Notes: generated by a model from the sequence alone, not told the origin. DNA of 46,368 nt from Eubacteriales Family XIII. Incertae Sedis bacterium (GCA_031276135.1 JAISNR010000135.1:1-46368); one strand, 5' to 3'; numbered from the stretch's first letter, positions 7,903 to 17,159 are shown. A program made the numbers and translations.

Positions 7903-8684
7903 AACGGGGCTATGTGGATTTGATGCGGGGACAAATGCACTATCGATACGGCGGCAACGGCACTTCCTCGGTGGTCATGGTGCACATGTCCGGCGGCAGT
8001 TCGGCGGAGTTCGAGGAGGCGGGCGATCTGCTCGCGGGATCCTTCACGGTATTCGCTCCGGACCTGTTCGGATTCGGTTGTTCGGACAAGCCCCGCTCGT
8101 ATTTGTCGGTTCGGGAGCATGCGGATACGGTGTTGGAGTTCATGGACGCCATGAAGCTTGCATCCGCCTATATGATCGGCAGCCTCGTGGGGGCGAACAT
8201 ATGCGCCAGATTGGCGGAAGCCCGCCCGCACCGGGTAAAAGGTCTGATGTTGGCCGGCCTGTGCTACAACCCGGACCCTTGCTTTTATCCGAACCTTCGC
8301 CACAGCCCAATCTTTGTGAAACCGCAGCGGGACGCAGAGGGGACGCATCTGCGGGATATCTGGGAGAAAGCATCCCGTTACGGTGAAAACCCGGAAATCC
8401 GGGATCGGCGTGCGCTGGGCATGCACATGGCGGGCGACTTCGTTGAATCCATGCATTGGGCCTTATGCGAGGATACGGATTTCGAAAAATGCCTTCCGCA
8501 CATCCAAGCTCCCACCGTCGTGGCATCGTATGATGTTGCGCCGATAGCGGGCCCGATGCCCCGGGAAGCCGCGAAGCGCATCCCCGGTGCCTGTCATATC
8601 GTTCTGCGAGGTTGCAGCCCGCTTGCATCGACCGGCGCACCCGACGTTTTTGTTGCAGCATTCTTGGAAGCCTTCGAAGCGTGA
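7899..8684 (+). CDS. Alpha/beta-hydrolase-fold protein with altered active site
   Basis: A 261-residue alpha/beta-hydrolase-fold protein. The strand-3 region VHMSGGSS and the FAPDLFGFGCSDKP segment are typical. The nucleophile elbow is degenerate: the expected G-x-S-x-G reads I-G-S-L-V (Ser95), with Gly98 after it. Near the C-terminus the usual G-x-G-H catalytic histidine block is replaced by RGCSPLASTGAP, with no histidine in the right place. It may therefore be non-hydrolytic, for example a C-C lyase or cofactor-free enzyme, or a degenerate paralog. It is translationally coupled (ATGA) to the preceding MBL-fold gene, suggesting a joint step. Fold is clear; activity is not. Confidence 0.8.
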   Translation: MKRGYVDLMRGQMHYRYGGNGTSSVVMVHMSGGSSAEFEEAGDLLAGSFTVFAPDLFGFGCSDKPRSYLSVREHADTVLEFMDAMKLASAYMIGSLVGANICARLAEARPHRVKGLMLAGLCYNPDPCFYPNLRHSPIFVKPQRDAEGTHLRDIWEKASRYGENPEIRDRRALGMHMAGDFVESMHWALCEDTDFEKCLPHIQAPTVVASYDVAPIAGPMPREAAKRIPGACHIVLRGCSPLASTGAPDVFVAAFLEAFEA

Positions 8685-8788
8685 CGCGGCACAACGCCGG
8701 GACAAGAGCGGAGCGACACGAAGCTCGAGGAGCAAACAAACGATGCAAGGGTCCGCATCGAATCGGCATAAGGAAGGAGAAAATCCAA

Positions 8789-10204
8789 ATGTCTGCGACG
8801 CTTACACAAAAATTGGCTGAATTCGCTTGGAATTTGAAATACGATGACATACCGCCGCATGTATGTGAGAAGATCAAGACATGTGTTTTCCATGCTTTAT
8901 GCGTGGGACTGGCCGGTTATGACCTTGCATCCGTGCGTTTGGCGCGAAATGTCGTGTTTGCAATCGGCGCGGCGGACGGCGGAACGCCTCCCTGTTGCGA
9001 TGCGTTTCCCGGCGGCGGCGCTTCTCATGACGGCGATTTCGCCACGCTTTTGGGCGATGGCAGGAAGGTGCGCGTCATGGACGCGGCCTTCGCGGGCAGC
9101 GTCATGTTGCTCAGCCGTGTGCAGGGCGATACCCACGGCGTTACGCACACCGGCCCGGTCGGCATCCCCTTGGCGCTGGCACTGGCGGAAGCAAAGCGCA
9201 AAAGCGGCAAGGATTTCTTGACGGCGCTGACCGCCGCATACGAGATCATGGCGGCGGTGGGCAAGGATCACACGAAGGCTTGCGCCGCGCGCGGTTTCCG
9301 CGCCGGTTCCATCTACGGGGTTTTCGGTACGGCAACGATTGCCGGACTCTTGCTGGACTTGACGGAGGAACAGCTGGCACATGCGCTCGGTTTTGCTTCC
9401 GGCTTGGCCTTCGGCACCACGGAATCGCTGATCCAAGGCTCGATGGAGTGGCGTTATCAAGAAGGGATTGCGGCGCGAATCGGAATGCTGTCCGCGATGC
9501 TCGCCCGCGAAGGCGCTCTGTCCGCGCCGTCGGCATTGGAAGGTGTGAACGGCTTTTACCGCGCCTTTACGGGTCGAACGGATCCGCCGAGCGGCATACT
9601 GCGGGATTTGGGCGTCGTATGGGAAAGTCTGAACGTGCGCATCAAGCGTTATCCCACATGTATACAGAACAACAGCAATGTTCACAACGCCATTTGTTTG
9701 GCACGGGAGAACCCGCAGTTGGATCCGGCGCGAATCAAGCACATCCTGGTGGAAATGAATGCCTTCGAGGCCGACTATCCCGGGCACAAGAATTGGGGGC
9801 CTTTCAAAAGTCAGGGACAGACATTGAACAGCGTTCCTTTCTGCGTGGCCACGGCGCTCTTGAAGCGCAGATTGGCCTACGCCGATCTGCTGTTGTTCGA
9901 AGCGCCCGATGTGTTGGATTTGGTTGCAAAGATCGAAGTGGAGGGCAGAGAGGGCATCAACGAGCTATGCTCCGGAATAACGGTGGAGATGCGTGACGGC
10001 ACCAAATATTATCGCAAATTGGATGTCACAAGTGAATTCTACAGTCCGTGTTTTCGGGAGGATGTCGCGTTGATCAGGGAGATGTCGGACGAAATACCTT
10101 TGAACAGCACGCAAATTGACGGACTAATCGATGCGGTGGGCAGCTTGGAACTGGCGCAAACGGTTGATCCGTTGATTCAACATACAATCATCGGTTATCG
10201 TTGA
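8789..10204 (+). CDS. MmgE/PrpD family protein (copy 1)
   Basis: A 471-residue member of the family that includes 2-methylcitrate dehydratase (PrpD), cis-aconitate decarboxylase and iminodisuccinate epimerase, which act on small di- and tricarboxylates. The helical first domain (LKYDDIPPHVCEKIKTCVFHAL), GVFGTATIAGLLL and the KRYPTC block of the lid domain are present. The usual Asp-Asp active-site segment reads VQGDTHGVTHTGP, so the first Asp is Gly; a related variant occurs in copy 2. Start ATG 8789 follows AAGGAAGGAGA; the track start at 8612 lies within the previous gene. A 104-base gap precedes it. It is second to last in operon 1. The exact reaction is unknown. Confidence 0.85.
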   Translation: MSATLTQKLAEFAWNLKYDDIPPHVCEKIKTCVFHALCVGLAGYDLASVRLARNVVFAIGAADGGTPPCCDAFPGGGASHDGDFATLLGDGRKVRVMDAAFAGSVMLLSRVQGDTHGVTHTGPVGIPLALALAEAKRKSGKDFLTALTAAYEIMAAVGKDHTKACAARGFRAGSIYGVFGTATIAGLLLDLTEEQLAHALGFASGLAFGTTESLIQGSMEWRYQEGIAARIGMLSAMLAREGALSAPSALEGVNGFYRAFTGRTDPPSGILRDLGVVWESLNVRIKRYPTCIQNNSNVHNAICLARENPQLDPARIKHILVEMNAFEADYPGHKNWGPFKSQGQTLNSVPFCVATALLKRRLAYADLLLFEAPDVLDLVAKIEVEGREGINELCSGITVEMRDGTKYYRKLDVTSEFYSPCFREDVALIREMSDEIPLNSTQIDGLIDAVGSLELAQTVDPLIQHTIIGYR

Positions 10205-10259
10205 GTGTTTCACGGAGTTCACAATTATCCAAGCCGTATGTTAAAACAGGAGGAAGAAC

Positions 10260-11333
10260 ATGAAAAAAATGCGTTTCAATTCGGTGGTGTTGCTCGTGAT
10301 ATGCACCTTGGTTCTCAGCGCTTGCGGCGGTTCGAATGATTCCGGTTCTGCCGAAGATGCGGCTGAAACGCCTGCGACGACCGGCGAAACGGAATCACCG
10401 GAAAATTTCGAAAAACAGACATTGCAGATTGGCACCACCATCACGCCGATCGACGGCAAGCACATTCAGTGGCAGACCTTGGAATTTCTTGACGAGGAAA
10501 TCAACGAGGCGACCAACGGGCTCATCGACTTGGAGCTGTATCCCAGCGGACAGCTCGGCAATGAACGCGAGGTGCTGGAAGGCTTAACGATGGGGACCTT
10601 CAAGATTGCCGATCCGTATTCCGTTATGGGGACGATTTCGGACATATTCAACGTCTATGATATGCCGTATCTGTTCGAGGACTTCGACCATTTTGTCAAC
10701 GTATGCCGCAGCGATCTTGCGAAGGAGATGGGCAAGACGCTGGAAGCGCACAATATCAAGTATCTCGGCATGGGCTCCGCCAGCGGTCCTTATCAAATCT
10801 CCAACAATACGCGTGAAGTCAAGCTTCCCAAGGACCTCAACGGTTTGAAGATTCGCGCCATGGACAGTCCCTACATCCTTGACTCCATCAATGCACTCGG
10901 CGCCCAAGCGATCCCGATGGCATGGACAGAAGTATACACCGGATTACAACAGAAGACCATCGACGGAGTTTGCACCATCAACACCGGCTATTGGTCCGCA
11001 AAGCTGTACGAGGTACAGAAATACGTGTCAGAATTGGATATGTTCTACAGCCCCACGTGGATTGTCGCAAACCTCGAGTGGTTCAATTCCCTGCCCGTTG
11101 AAATTCAGGAGGGTATTCAAAAAGGCGTTGACGCGGCGATGGAACGCCACTACGTGGATTGTGTGGAACAAGACGCGGCACTGAAAGAAGAACTGGTCCG
11201 ATTGGGTATGACCTATACGAATAAAGACGAAATAGACATACAGGCCTTCAAAGAGGCAATTCAACCGGTTTATGAAAAATATCAGTCCCGGTACGGCGAC
11301 GTGATCGAGCAGATCAGGGCCATGGCGAATTGA
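10260..11333 (+). CDS. TRAP transporter solute-binding lipoprotein (DctP), system 1
   Basis: Extracellular receptor of a TRAP importer, 357 residues. A signal peptide ends in the lipobox LSAC with the lipidated Cys22, followed by a Ser/Glu/Thr-rich linker, so it is anchored to the outer face of the membrane. The core has the family features GLKIRAMDS and VYTGLQQKTIDG. The Arg in KIR is the residue that pairs with the ligand carboxylate in characterised receptors, so an organic acid is the likely solute. The strong AGGAGGAAGA site precedes ATG 10260. It closes operon 1 and most likely serves the DctQM pair at 5224-7009. Confidence 0.92.
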   Translation: MKKMRFNSVVLLVICTLVLSACGGSNDSGSAEDAAETPATTGETESPENFEKQTLQIGTTITPIDGKHIQWQTLEFLDEEINEATNGLIDLELYPSGQLGNEREVLEGLTMGTFKIADPYSVMGTISDIFNVYDMPYLFEDFDHFVNVCRSDLAKEMGKTLEAHNIKYLGMGSASGPYQISNNTREVKLPKDLNGLKIRAMDSPYILDSINALGAQAIPMAWTEVYTGLQQKTIDGVCTINTGYWSAKLYEVQKYVSELDMFYSPTWIVANLEWFNSLPVEIQEGIQKGVDAAMERHYVDCVEQDAALKEELVRLGMTYTNKDEIDIQAFKEAIQPVYEKYQSRYGDVIEQIRAMAN

Positions 11334-11378
11334 ATGCGCTCGAAGATGATTCTGCACTGATTGTATAGTCATAATAAA

Positions 11379-11415
11379 GAAACCCCTTTGAAGCGTTGAA
11401 GCTTCGAGGGGTTTC
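11379..11415. terminator. Hairpin terminator between convergent operons
   Basis: GAAACCCCT (11379-11387) pairs with AGGGGTTTC (11407-11415), with additional pairing of TGAAGC and GCTTCG inside. Read on the minus strand the stem is followed by a T-rich run (TTTCTTTATTATG), so it best fits termination of the leftward SDR-MmgE operon. It may also slow transcripts of operon 1. Confidence 0.7.
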
Positions 11416-11444
11416 AAATCATCGTCAAAGCGATGAAGCAGACG

Positions 11445-11497
11445 AGAAAGTGCGCGTTGGGGTGCTCCGGCATCCTCACGCAAACGCACTTTCTTCT
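11445..11497 (+). terminator. Second hairpin downstream of operon 1
   Basis: AGAAAGTGCG (11445-11454) pairs perfectly with CGCACTTTCT (11485-11494), with a weaker inner stem in the 30-base loop and the T-containing TTTCTTCT at the end. It lies about 110 bases after the DctP stop and could end operon 1 transcripts. The T-run is interrupted, so this is less certain than the first hairpin. Confidence 0.45.
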
Positions 11498-11540
11498 GAA
11501 GCCTCTTGTCACAGTACACCTCCGGGTTTTGTGGGAATGC

Positions 11541-12890
11541 TCACGCCAAATCCGGCTCAAACAACTCCGTCAGCGCGCCGATGTCATCCAACTCCGGCAA
11601 TCGATCCGACAGCGCGAGAATTCTTTCCAAGCGCGCGTCGCTGAAATACGTCCGGCCGAAAGCCCTCATGCGCGCAACAACGCCCTCCGGCGTCTGCCAT
11701 GAAGTGTCTTTTTGGTATTCGCTTATGCGTTCGCCGTTTTTCAACACTGCGGTGACGCGTGCCCCCACTCTGTGGTTTTGGCTCTCGCGTTCGACCTCTT
11801 CGTCGAAAACGACGAATACCTTGCGCGCAAAAGCGTTTATTTCGGGATCGGCAAAATCCTTAACGGCGGGAATGCCGACTTCACCGCGAATCAGGGCGGC
11901 AGAAACCATGAATTGATGACTCATCATAGCGGATATGCTTCCCAAGTACGGGCCCCGGTTGTCCACGCCGGGAAATGTGCCGCCGCCCTTCGAAACGCCA
12001 ACAGTCACCTTTTCCACATCGCGCAAATTGAGCTTATGCCGCCGCATAAGGGTTTCTGCGGCCTGCGCCGTCGGAAGCACATGCCCGCAACCGGGATGTA
12101 TCTTGATCAGGGTTTCGTCCATCTCATATCCGCCGTCTGCGGTAAGCGCAGCCCAATCGCCGGCTTCGTTCAACAGCGCATACCCAAGACCGAACCTGCC
12201 TTCGAAAATCGTCGGTGCGCCGGCAAGGCCGTTCGCGGCCATGAGTGCCGCGGCCATGCCGTTTTTTGCGGCGAAACAATTCTGTATGCATATGTCGGGC
12301 GTTCCCGCATTGACGAATTCCATAACACCGGATGCCGTATTCGCGGCAATCGACAAGGCTCTCATCATCCCTTCGGCATTTAAACCGAGCATTCTCGATG
12401 CGCCTGCGGCCGCGCCGAAGGGTGCCAGAAAACTCGCGGGACGCAGACCATTTTTGGGGAAACTCGGCTTGATCAGGCATTTCCCTATGCGCCCTTGGGC
12501 CTCATAACCGCTCACCACGGCCTCCATGACCGCTCTGCCGCTCGCCTTCCTTGCCTGCCCCATGGCCAACACGACGGGTATGACGGCGACGCCGGGATGG
12601 CTCAATGTTTTTTCATGGCAGTCCTCCTGAAGGAATACCTGCCCCATGGCCGCGTTTACGGCTGCGGCGGCGAAAGGGGACATTCCGCCGCGATGCCCGA
12701 TAAGGGTGCAGGTGCCCGCACAACCCTGTTCCTCCCAAATGCGCTTCTCCGACAATGTCAGCTCCGCATCGGCGCCGGGGAGGCTGCCTCCGAGGAAATT
12801 CAATATCGCAAGCCGAGTCTTTTCAACGGTCGTTTGGGGCAACTCGTCAAATTTTATGCGCGTCAAACGACCGGACAATTCCAAAAGCAT
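11541..12890 (-). CDS. MmgE/PrpD family protein (copy 2)
   Basis: About 449 residues, leftward. Family features are the helical N-terminus (IKFDELPQTTVEKTRLAILNFLG), GAAAGASRMLGLN, NCFAAKNGMAAAL, and a lid domain with the HPGCGHV stretch. The usual Asp-Asp segment reads FLQEDCHEKTLSHPG, so one acidic position is Glu. It resembles copy 1 more than copies 3 and 4 at this site. The ATG at 12890 gives the usual family N-terminus; a TTG at 12917 that overlaps the SDR stop (TTGA) is also possible and would add nine residues. It is the second gene of a two-gene operon with an SDR, so it may act on a hydroxy- or keto-acid handled by that dehydrogenase (inference). Confidence 0.83.
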   Translation of the reverse strand: MLLELSGRLTRIKFDELPQTTVEKTRLAILNFLGGSLPGADAELTLSEKRIWEEQGCAGTCTLIGHRGGMSPFAAAAVNAAMGQVFLQEDCHEKTLSHPGVAVIPVVLAMGQARKASGRAVMEAVVSGYEAQGRIGKCLIKPSFPKNGLRPASFLAPFGAAAGASRMLGLNAEGMMRALSIAANTASGVMEFVNAGTPDICIQNCFAAKNGMAAALMAANGLAGAPTIFEGRFGLGYALLNEAGDWAALTADGGYEMDETLIKIHPGCGHVLPTAQAAETLMRRHKLNLRDVEKVTVGVSKGGGTFPGVDNRGPYLGSISAMMSHQFMVSAALIRGEVGIPAVKDFADPEINAFARKVFVVFDEEVERESQNHRVGARVTAVLKNGERISEYQKDTSWQTPEGVVARMRAFGRTYFSDARLERILALSDRLPELDDIGALTELFEPDLA

Positions 12891-12913
12891 CACAGCTTCA
12901 CCGCGAGGACCGA

Positions 12914-13690
12914 TCAATTCTTGCCGCGTCCGCCGGTAAACGAACCGGCGTCCACATACAACTCGAACGCGGTGATCTTGGAGGCGTCGTCGGAAGCGAG
13001 GAAAGCGATCGCCGCCGCGATGTCCTCGGGTTCGACCAAGGCGTCGAGCGCCGTTCCTCCCTTGATCTGCTTCACGACATCTTCCGTGAAATCATCCGCG
13101 ACAAATTGCGGAAGCATCGGCGTGTTGACGGGCCCCGGCGCGATGCAGTTCACGCGAATGCCGTATGCCGCGAATTCTATCGCGGTCGTCTTTGTCAGGG
13201 AATATACCGCGCCTTTCGACGAGCCGTATACGGTGTTGCCCGGACGCGGGCGGTGCAAACCGACGCTGGTGATGTTCGTAATCGTGCCCTTTGTCTTTTT
13301 CAGTTCGGGAAGCGCGTATTTGCTCAGCATCCACGGACCCTTGACATTGATCGCAAAGACCTTTTCCCAGAAAGCGACATCGCAATCCTCTATGCGCGTG
13401 GACTTCTGCGGAAAGCCTGCTATGTTGCACAGCGTGTCGAGCCGGCCGAACAGTTTTACGGCTTCGGCCACCGCATTCTTCACCTGTGTCTCGTCGGAAA
13501 CATCGCAGAGAACGAAAGCCGCTTCGCCGCCGTTCTTTTTCACGGCCTCGACCGTTTCCCTCGATCCGGTTTCGTTGATATCCGCAATGACGATCCTCGC
13601 ACCTTCTTCCGCCAATCGAACGGCCGCAGCGCGTCCCACGCCCGAGCCGCCGCCGGTGATCAATGCAACCTTGTCCGCAAACCTTTTCAT
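12914..13690 (-). CDS. Short-chain dehydrogenase/reductase (SDR 1)
   Basis: NAD(P)-dependent oxidoreductase of 258 residues, classical SDR length. The Rossmann motif TGGGSGVGRA binds the cofactor; ADINE after the second strand favours NAD(H). The NIAG segment, the catalytic Ser in ITSVG, and YGSSK (Tyr-x-x-x-Lys) complete the active site, with PGPVNTPML following. ATG 13690 follows AAAGGAGTTGTGAA. It is the first gene of the leftward operon and is preceded by a strong promoter with the shared AAGCGCTT operator. Substrate unknown, probably an alcohol/ketone interconversion. Confidence 0.9.
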   Translation of the reverse strand: MKRFADKVALITGGGSGVGRAAAVRLAEEGARIVIADINETGSRETVEAVKKNGGEAAFVLCDVSDETQVKNAVAEAVKLFGRLDTLCNIAGFPQKSTRIEDCDVAFWEKVFAINVKGPWMLSKYALPELKKTKGTITNITSVGLHRPRPGNTVYGSSKGAVYSLTKTTAIEFAAYGIRVNCIAPGPVNTPMLPQFVADDFTEDVVKQIKGGTALDALVEPEDIAAAIAFLASDDASKITAFELYVDAGSFTGGRGKN

Positions 13691-13707
13691 TTCACAACTC
13701 CTTTATT

Positions 13708-13769
13708 AATTTATGCAAAATTTTAGAAGCGCTTTTTTATTATTATAGCAGACGCGCTTCGAATGTCAA
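13708..13769 (-). promoter_or_regulatory. Promoter and operator of the SDR-MmgE operon
   Basis: On the minus strand: -35 TTGACA (plus 13764-13769), 16-base spacer, -10 TATAAT (plus 13742-13747), a consensus sigma-A promoter. Just downstream is the palindrome core AAAGCGCTTC (plus 13726-13735). TTGCATAAATT (plus 13708-13718) starts exactly 17 bases from the core start, the same arrangement as two other promoters in the window. A regulator bound at the core would block transcription. Confidence 0.8.
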
Positions 13770-13897
13770 GTTCTCCGTTCGCTTTGCTGTCCTGTTTTGC
13801 CTGTGGCCGAAGGCGACAAAGGGGTGCTGCAAACTTAAATGCGGCAACCAAATTAACTTCTTGTGATTGCATGTTCGGATTTTTTAGCAGGTTATTG

Positions 13898-13958
13898 TTG
13901 CAATGTGAAATTTGCTGTGATAGAATAAGAAAAGCGCTTTCATATAGTTGCACAAATT
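13898..13958 (+). promoter_or_regulatory. Promoter and operator of operon 3
   Basis: -35 TTGCAA at 13898-13903, spacer of 17, -10 TAGAAT at 13921-13926. The perfect palindrome AAAGCGCTTT (13931-13940) sits at the expected start site, and TTGCACAAATT (13948-13958) starts 17 bases after the palindrome start. The core resembles LacI/CcpA-family operators (cre-like). Confidence 0.78.
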
Positions 13959-14183
13959 TCGCGAAATTCGCCGGATTTGAGATATGACCTTGAAATATCG
14001 GTCAGCTCTGCTTGAAACGAAAGGACAGAAGCCGGAATCGACAGAGATTCGCTTGTCGGCACATGAACAACGCGGGCGCACACGGTTGCGGCGAATTGGA
14101 ATCGGGTGGGAAAGGAGGGTTGGTACATCCGAAGATGTATTTTGTGTGACATTAAGGAAAAATCGGAAATCGGAGGAGGAAAC

Positions 14184-15293
14184 ATGAAAGCGTTGAAAAA
14201 GCTCGTATCGGTGTTATTTACGGTTCTTGTGCTGTGCATTGTCGTCGCATGCGGCAACAACACTTCGACACCTGCGGAATCCGCAGAGGATTCGCCCGCA
14301 GGCGATGTTGCGGAAAGCGACGAGGTGTACGATATTGTGATCAGCTACTATTCATCCGAAAGCATTCCGCCGGGACAAGCCATTTTGAATGCCATTGAAT
14401 ACGCGGAAACCGAGTCGAACGGACGGCTGAAATTTCAAGCGTATTTTTCGGGGACATACGTTTCCAAGGCAGATACGATGTCCGCGTTGAAAACGGGCAC
14501 GATCGATATGGCGCCTGTCGAAGCCACGCAGGTGGCGTCCGTGGCGGTGCTGAACCAAATCTTCAATGCGCTGATACAGTCGGATGTGCCCGATCGCGCA
14601 AAGGTTCAAGAGATCTACGTAAAAATGATTGAAGAAAATCCCGAGCTCAACGAAGAAATGATCAAAGCTTGCAACTCCTTCTGGCTGTATCCGTTTGTTC
14701 TGGGCGGATACAATCTCCACGGAAACGAAACGGTCGCCGCAATTGACGACATCAAGGGTTTAAAAATTGAAGCGCACGGCCAGTTGGGCGCCTATATCAA
14801 CCGGCTCGGCGGAACGGCCGTTGAGCTTGACTCCGGCGATTACTACAACGGTTTGAAGCTGGGCACGGTCGATTCACAGCTCGCCCACTGGGCGATCGTA
14901 AACAACTCGCAACTCAACGAGGTCGTTAAAGCGCACACGGTTTTTGGCGCCGAGGACATCGGCAGTGGGCTGAATGTGCCGTGCATGGGCTATCTGGTCA
15001 ATAAGGACACATGGGACGGCCTGCCGGAGGATCTCAGGCAAATCGTGAAAGACGCGTTCATGCAGGCCGCGCAATTCATCATCGATTCCGATTCCGAAAT
15101 ATACAACAAGGCGATAGCGGTTGCAAAGGAAAACAATCACGAGTTCGTCTATATTAAAGGGGAGGACCGAAAGCCGTGGGCGGACGCAATGCAACCGATC
15201 CTCGACGAATGGTTTGCGCGCTGTGAGGATGCCGGTTATGACGGCAAAGCGCTCTACGAGAAAATGTTGCAATATTTCGAGGAAGCGGCATAG
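14184..15293 (+). CDS. TRAP transporter solute-binding protein (DctP), system 2
   Basis: A 369-residue exported receptor with a hydrophobic signal and a possible lipobox ending VVAC (Cys23), then a linker rich in Ala, Glu and Ser. The mature part begins with the YYSSESIPPGQA block that is nearly the same in system 3. The usual KIR segment with the carboxylate-binding Arg reads GLKIEAHGQLG, so the Arg is Glu. The ligand contact must therefore differ from classical C4-dicarboxylate or sialic-acid receptors. ATG 14184 follows GGAGGAGGAAAC; the track start at 14106 is upstream of this site. First gene of operon 3, with its own dctQ and dctM after it. Confidence 0.88.
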   Translation: MKALKKLVSVLFTVLVLCIVVACGNNTSTPAESAEDSPAGDVAESDEVYDIVISYYSSESIPPGQAILNAIEYAETESNGRLKFQAYFSGTYVSKADTMSALKTGTIDMAPVEATQVASVAVLNQIFNALIQSDVPDRAKVQEIYVKMIEENPELNEEMIKACNSFWLYPFVLGGYNLHGNETVAAIDDIKGLKIEAHGQLGAYINRLGGTAVELDSGDYYNGLKLGTVDSQLAHWAIVNNSQLNEVVKAHTVFGAEDIGSGLNVPCMGYLVNKDTWDGLPEDLRQIVKDAFMQAAQFIIDSDSEIYNKAIAVAKENNHEFVYIKGEDRKPWADAMQPILDEWFARCEDAGYDGKALYEKMLQYFEEAA

Positions 15294-15327
15294 CGAGAGT
15301 CAGTCATCCTGAAAGGAGCCGTCGGAA

Positions 15328-15843
15328 ATGCTTTTGATCGACAGAATCGAGGCGGGAATAGGGAAAATCATAAACGCATTCGCTGTCATAAGCACCATAA
15401 CCATGGTGCTTATGATGGCCTATGTGGCCGTGGATGCCGTAATGCGAAACTTGAACCGCTCTTTTGTGGGAAGCAATGAATTGATTGTCAATGTCGTTGT
15501 TGTCGTGATTTTTTTGGGGATCGGGCAAACCTCACTGAAGGACACACAGATCAAAATCGACGTCTTTAAATTTTTGCCTTGGCTCGATCATGTGACATTG
15601 TTTTTTGCGTTCGCCATATATGTTTTTTCGGGAATCGCCGCATGGAATGAGGCAAAACTGGCATTTGAAATGAATTTGACCTCCTCTTTTCTCGGCATAG
15701 CCCGTTGGCCCTTCCTTTTCATCACGGGTGCCGGTTTGATTTTGTGCGGACTCGGTGTGGTCTGCGTTGAATTGCGATATATTTCGACTCGTCACAAGGA
15801 AAAAATGAAGAAACGCGGCGTTGTTGCGGAGGGAGAAGCGTAA
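15328..15843 (+). CDS. TRAP transporter small membrane subunit (DctQ), system 2
   Basis: A 171-residue protein with about four membrane helices; conserved features are VAVDAVMRNLNRSFVGSNELI and IARWPFLFITGAGLIL. AAGGAGCC precedes ATG 15328. It shares one base with the following dctM start. It bridges the receptor and the DctM channel in the membrane. System 2 is a complete P-Q-M set, unlike system 1 whose parts are split across an operon. Confidence 0.88.
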   Translation: MLLIDRIEAGIGKIINAFAVISTITMVLMMAYVAVDAVMRNLNRSFVGSNELIVNVVVVVIFLGIGQTSLKDTQIKIDVFKFLPWLDHVTLFFAFAIYVFSGIAAWNEAKLAFEMNLTSSFLGIARWPFLFITGAGLILCGLGVVCVELRYISTRHKEKMKKRGVVAEGEA

Positions 15844-17159
15844 TGGAATTCAGTCCATTTCTGATCGGCGTCCTTGGAGTCGTCCTCTTGCTGGTGGTGA
15901 TGTTCCTGCGGATGTGGGTCGGCGTTTCCATGATGGTGATCAGTTTTCTCGGTTGCTGGGTTTTGACGGGGAAGTTCGAAAGCGCCTATCAGGTGCTCGG
16001 CAGCGTGCCGTACAGCCAAGTCGCGAGCTATACGATGGTCTGTATGCCGTTGTTTATCTTGATGGGAACATTCCTTTCGCACTCCGATATCGGTGCGGAC
16101 CTTTATCTTTTTGTTCGAAAATGTCTTGGACACATCAGAGGCGGCCTTGCGATGGCCACTGTGGGCGCCTGCGGCCTCTTCGCCGCGATTTGCGGCGAAA
16201 GCACGGCAACTGCCGTTACAATGGGCAAGATCGCTTATCCGGAGATGTTGAAGTTCGGATATTCAAAATCGCTGGCATCCTGTTGCATCGTCTGCGGCGG
16301 GACGATCGGCATATTGATCCCGCCGAGCGTCATCATGATCATTTACGGGGTCCTTGTGGAAGAATCCATAGGAAGGCTGTTCATCGCCGGAATTGTTCCG
16401 GGCATCCTGCAAGTGCTGTTTTACATGATCACAATTTGGATCATGTGCAAGATGAAGCCCGATATAGCGCCGGCCGCCGATAAATACCCGATGAAAGACA
16501 GATTGGCGTCCGCGAAAAGCGTATGGCCTGCGGGACTCCTGTTCCTGCTCATCATCGCGGGCATTTACGGCGGCTTCTTTACGCCGACGGAGGCCGGCGG
16601 ATTGGGGGCGGCGATTGCGTTGGTCATTGTCATCGGCTTGCGCAGATTCAGCATCAAATTCTTTAAAGACGCGACGGCGGATGCGTTGCAGGCATCCACG
16701 ATGATCTTTTGCCTTCTCATCGGGGCGTACCTCTTCATGCGCTTCACCGCGTTGTCGGGCATGCCGAATACGCTCAGCAAAATGCTTATCGAGTTTAAAA
16801 ATGCGCATAACATGTCTCCGATCGCAGTCATTGCCGTGATCATGATCGTATATTTCATCCTTGGAATGTTTTTGGATTCCATGGCCGTATTGCTTCTGAC
16901 GGTGCCCATCATCTATCCGATCGTTATCGGAATGGGATTCGACGGCATATGGTGGGGCATCATGATGGTCCGATTTATAGAAATGAGCATGATTTCTCCG
17001 CCGTTTGGCTTGAATTTGTTCGTCATGTCCAAATCGATCGACACATCGCTCGGCGTACTGTATAAAGGCGTCTGGCCGTATCTGATCGCCGACACGGTAC
17101 ATGTGGTATTGCTGATGGCATTTCCGCAAATTGTGACCTTTCTTCCGAATCTGATGTAA
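15843..17159 (+). CDS. TRAP transporter large membrane subunit (DctM), system 2
   Basis: The 438-residue channel of system 2. Family blocks include MPLFILMGTFLSHSDIG, the CGESTATAVTMGKIAYPEM segment, GGTIGILIPPSV, GGFFTPTEAGG and the C-terminal SMISPPFGLNLFV. Roughly a dozen membrane helices are visible. The protein is close to the system 3 DctM (CGESTATAVTMGKIAFPEM), so the two systems are recent relatives. Start and previous stop overlap by one base, so production is coupled to DctQ. Confidence 0.92.
   Translation: MEFSPFLIGVLGVVLLLVVMFLRMWVGVSMMVISFLGCWVLTGKFESAYQVLGSVPYSQVASYTMVCMPLFILMGTFLSHSDIGADLYLFVRKCLGHIRGGLAMATVGACGLFAAICGESTATAVTMGKIAYPEMLKFGYSKSLASCCIVCGGTIGILIPPSVIMIIYGVLVEESIGRLFIAGIVPGILQVLFYMITIWIMCKMKPDIAPAADKYPMKDRLASAKSVWPAGLLFLLIIAGIYGGFFTPTEAGGLGAAIALVIVIGLRRFSIKFFKDATADALQASTMIFCLLIGAYLFMRFTALSGMPNTLSKMLIEFKNAHNMSPIAVIAVIMIVYFILGMFLDSMAVLLLTVPIIYPIVIGMGFDGIWWGIMMVRFIEMSMISPPFGLNLFVMSKSIDTSLGVLYKGVWPYLIADTVHVVLLMAFPQIVTFLPNLM

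Larger units (their letters stand above)
13691..14183. other. Divergent intergenic control region
   Basis: No gene is supported here. The region holds two back-to-back promoters, leftward for the SDR operon and rightward for operon 3, each followed by a near-identical operator. From about 13960 to 14183 the rightward transcript has an untranslated leader of roughly 240 bases, in which no known riboswitch or clear terminator was recognised. Short ORFs here have no family support. Confidence 0.7.

Noticed and set aside
8612-8788. N-terminal extension of the first MmgE/PrpD gene
   Set aside because: It overlaps the hydrolase gene, is Arg-rich without homology, and a good AAGGAGA site precedes ATG 8789.
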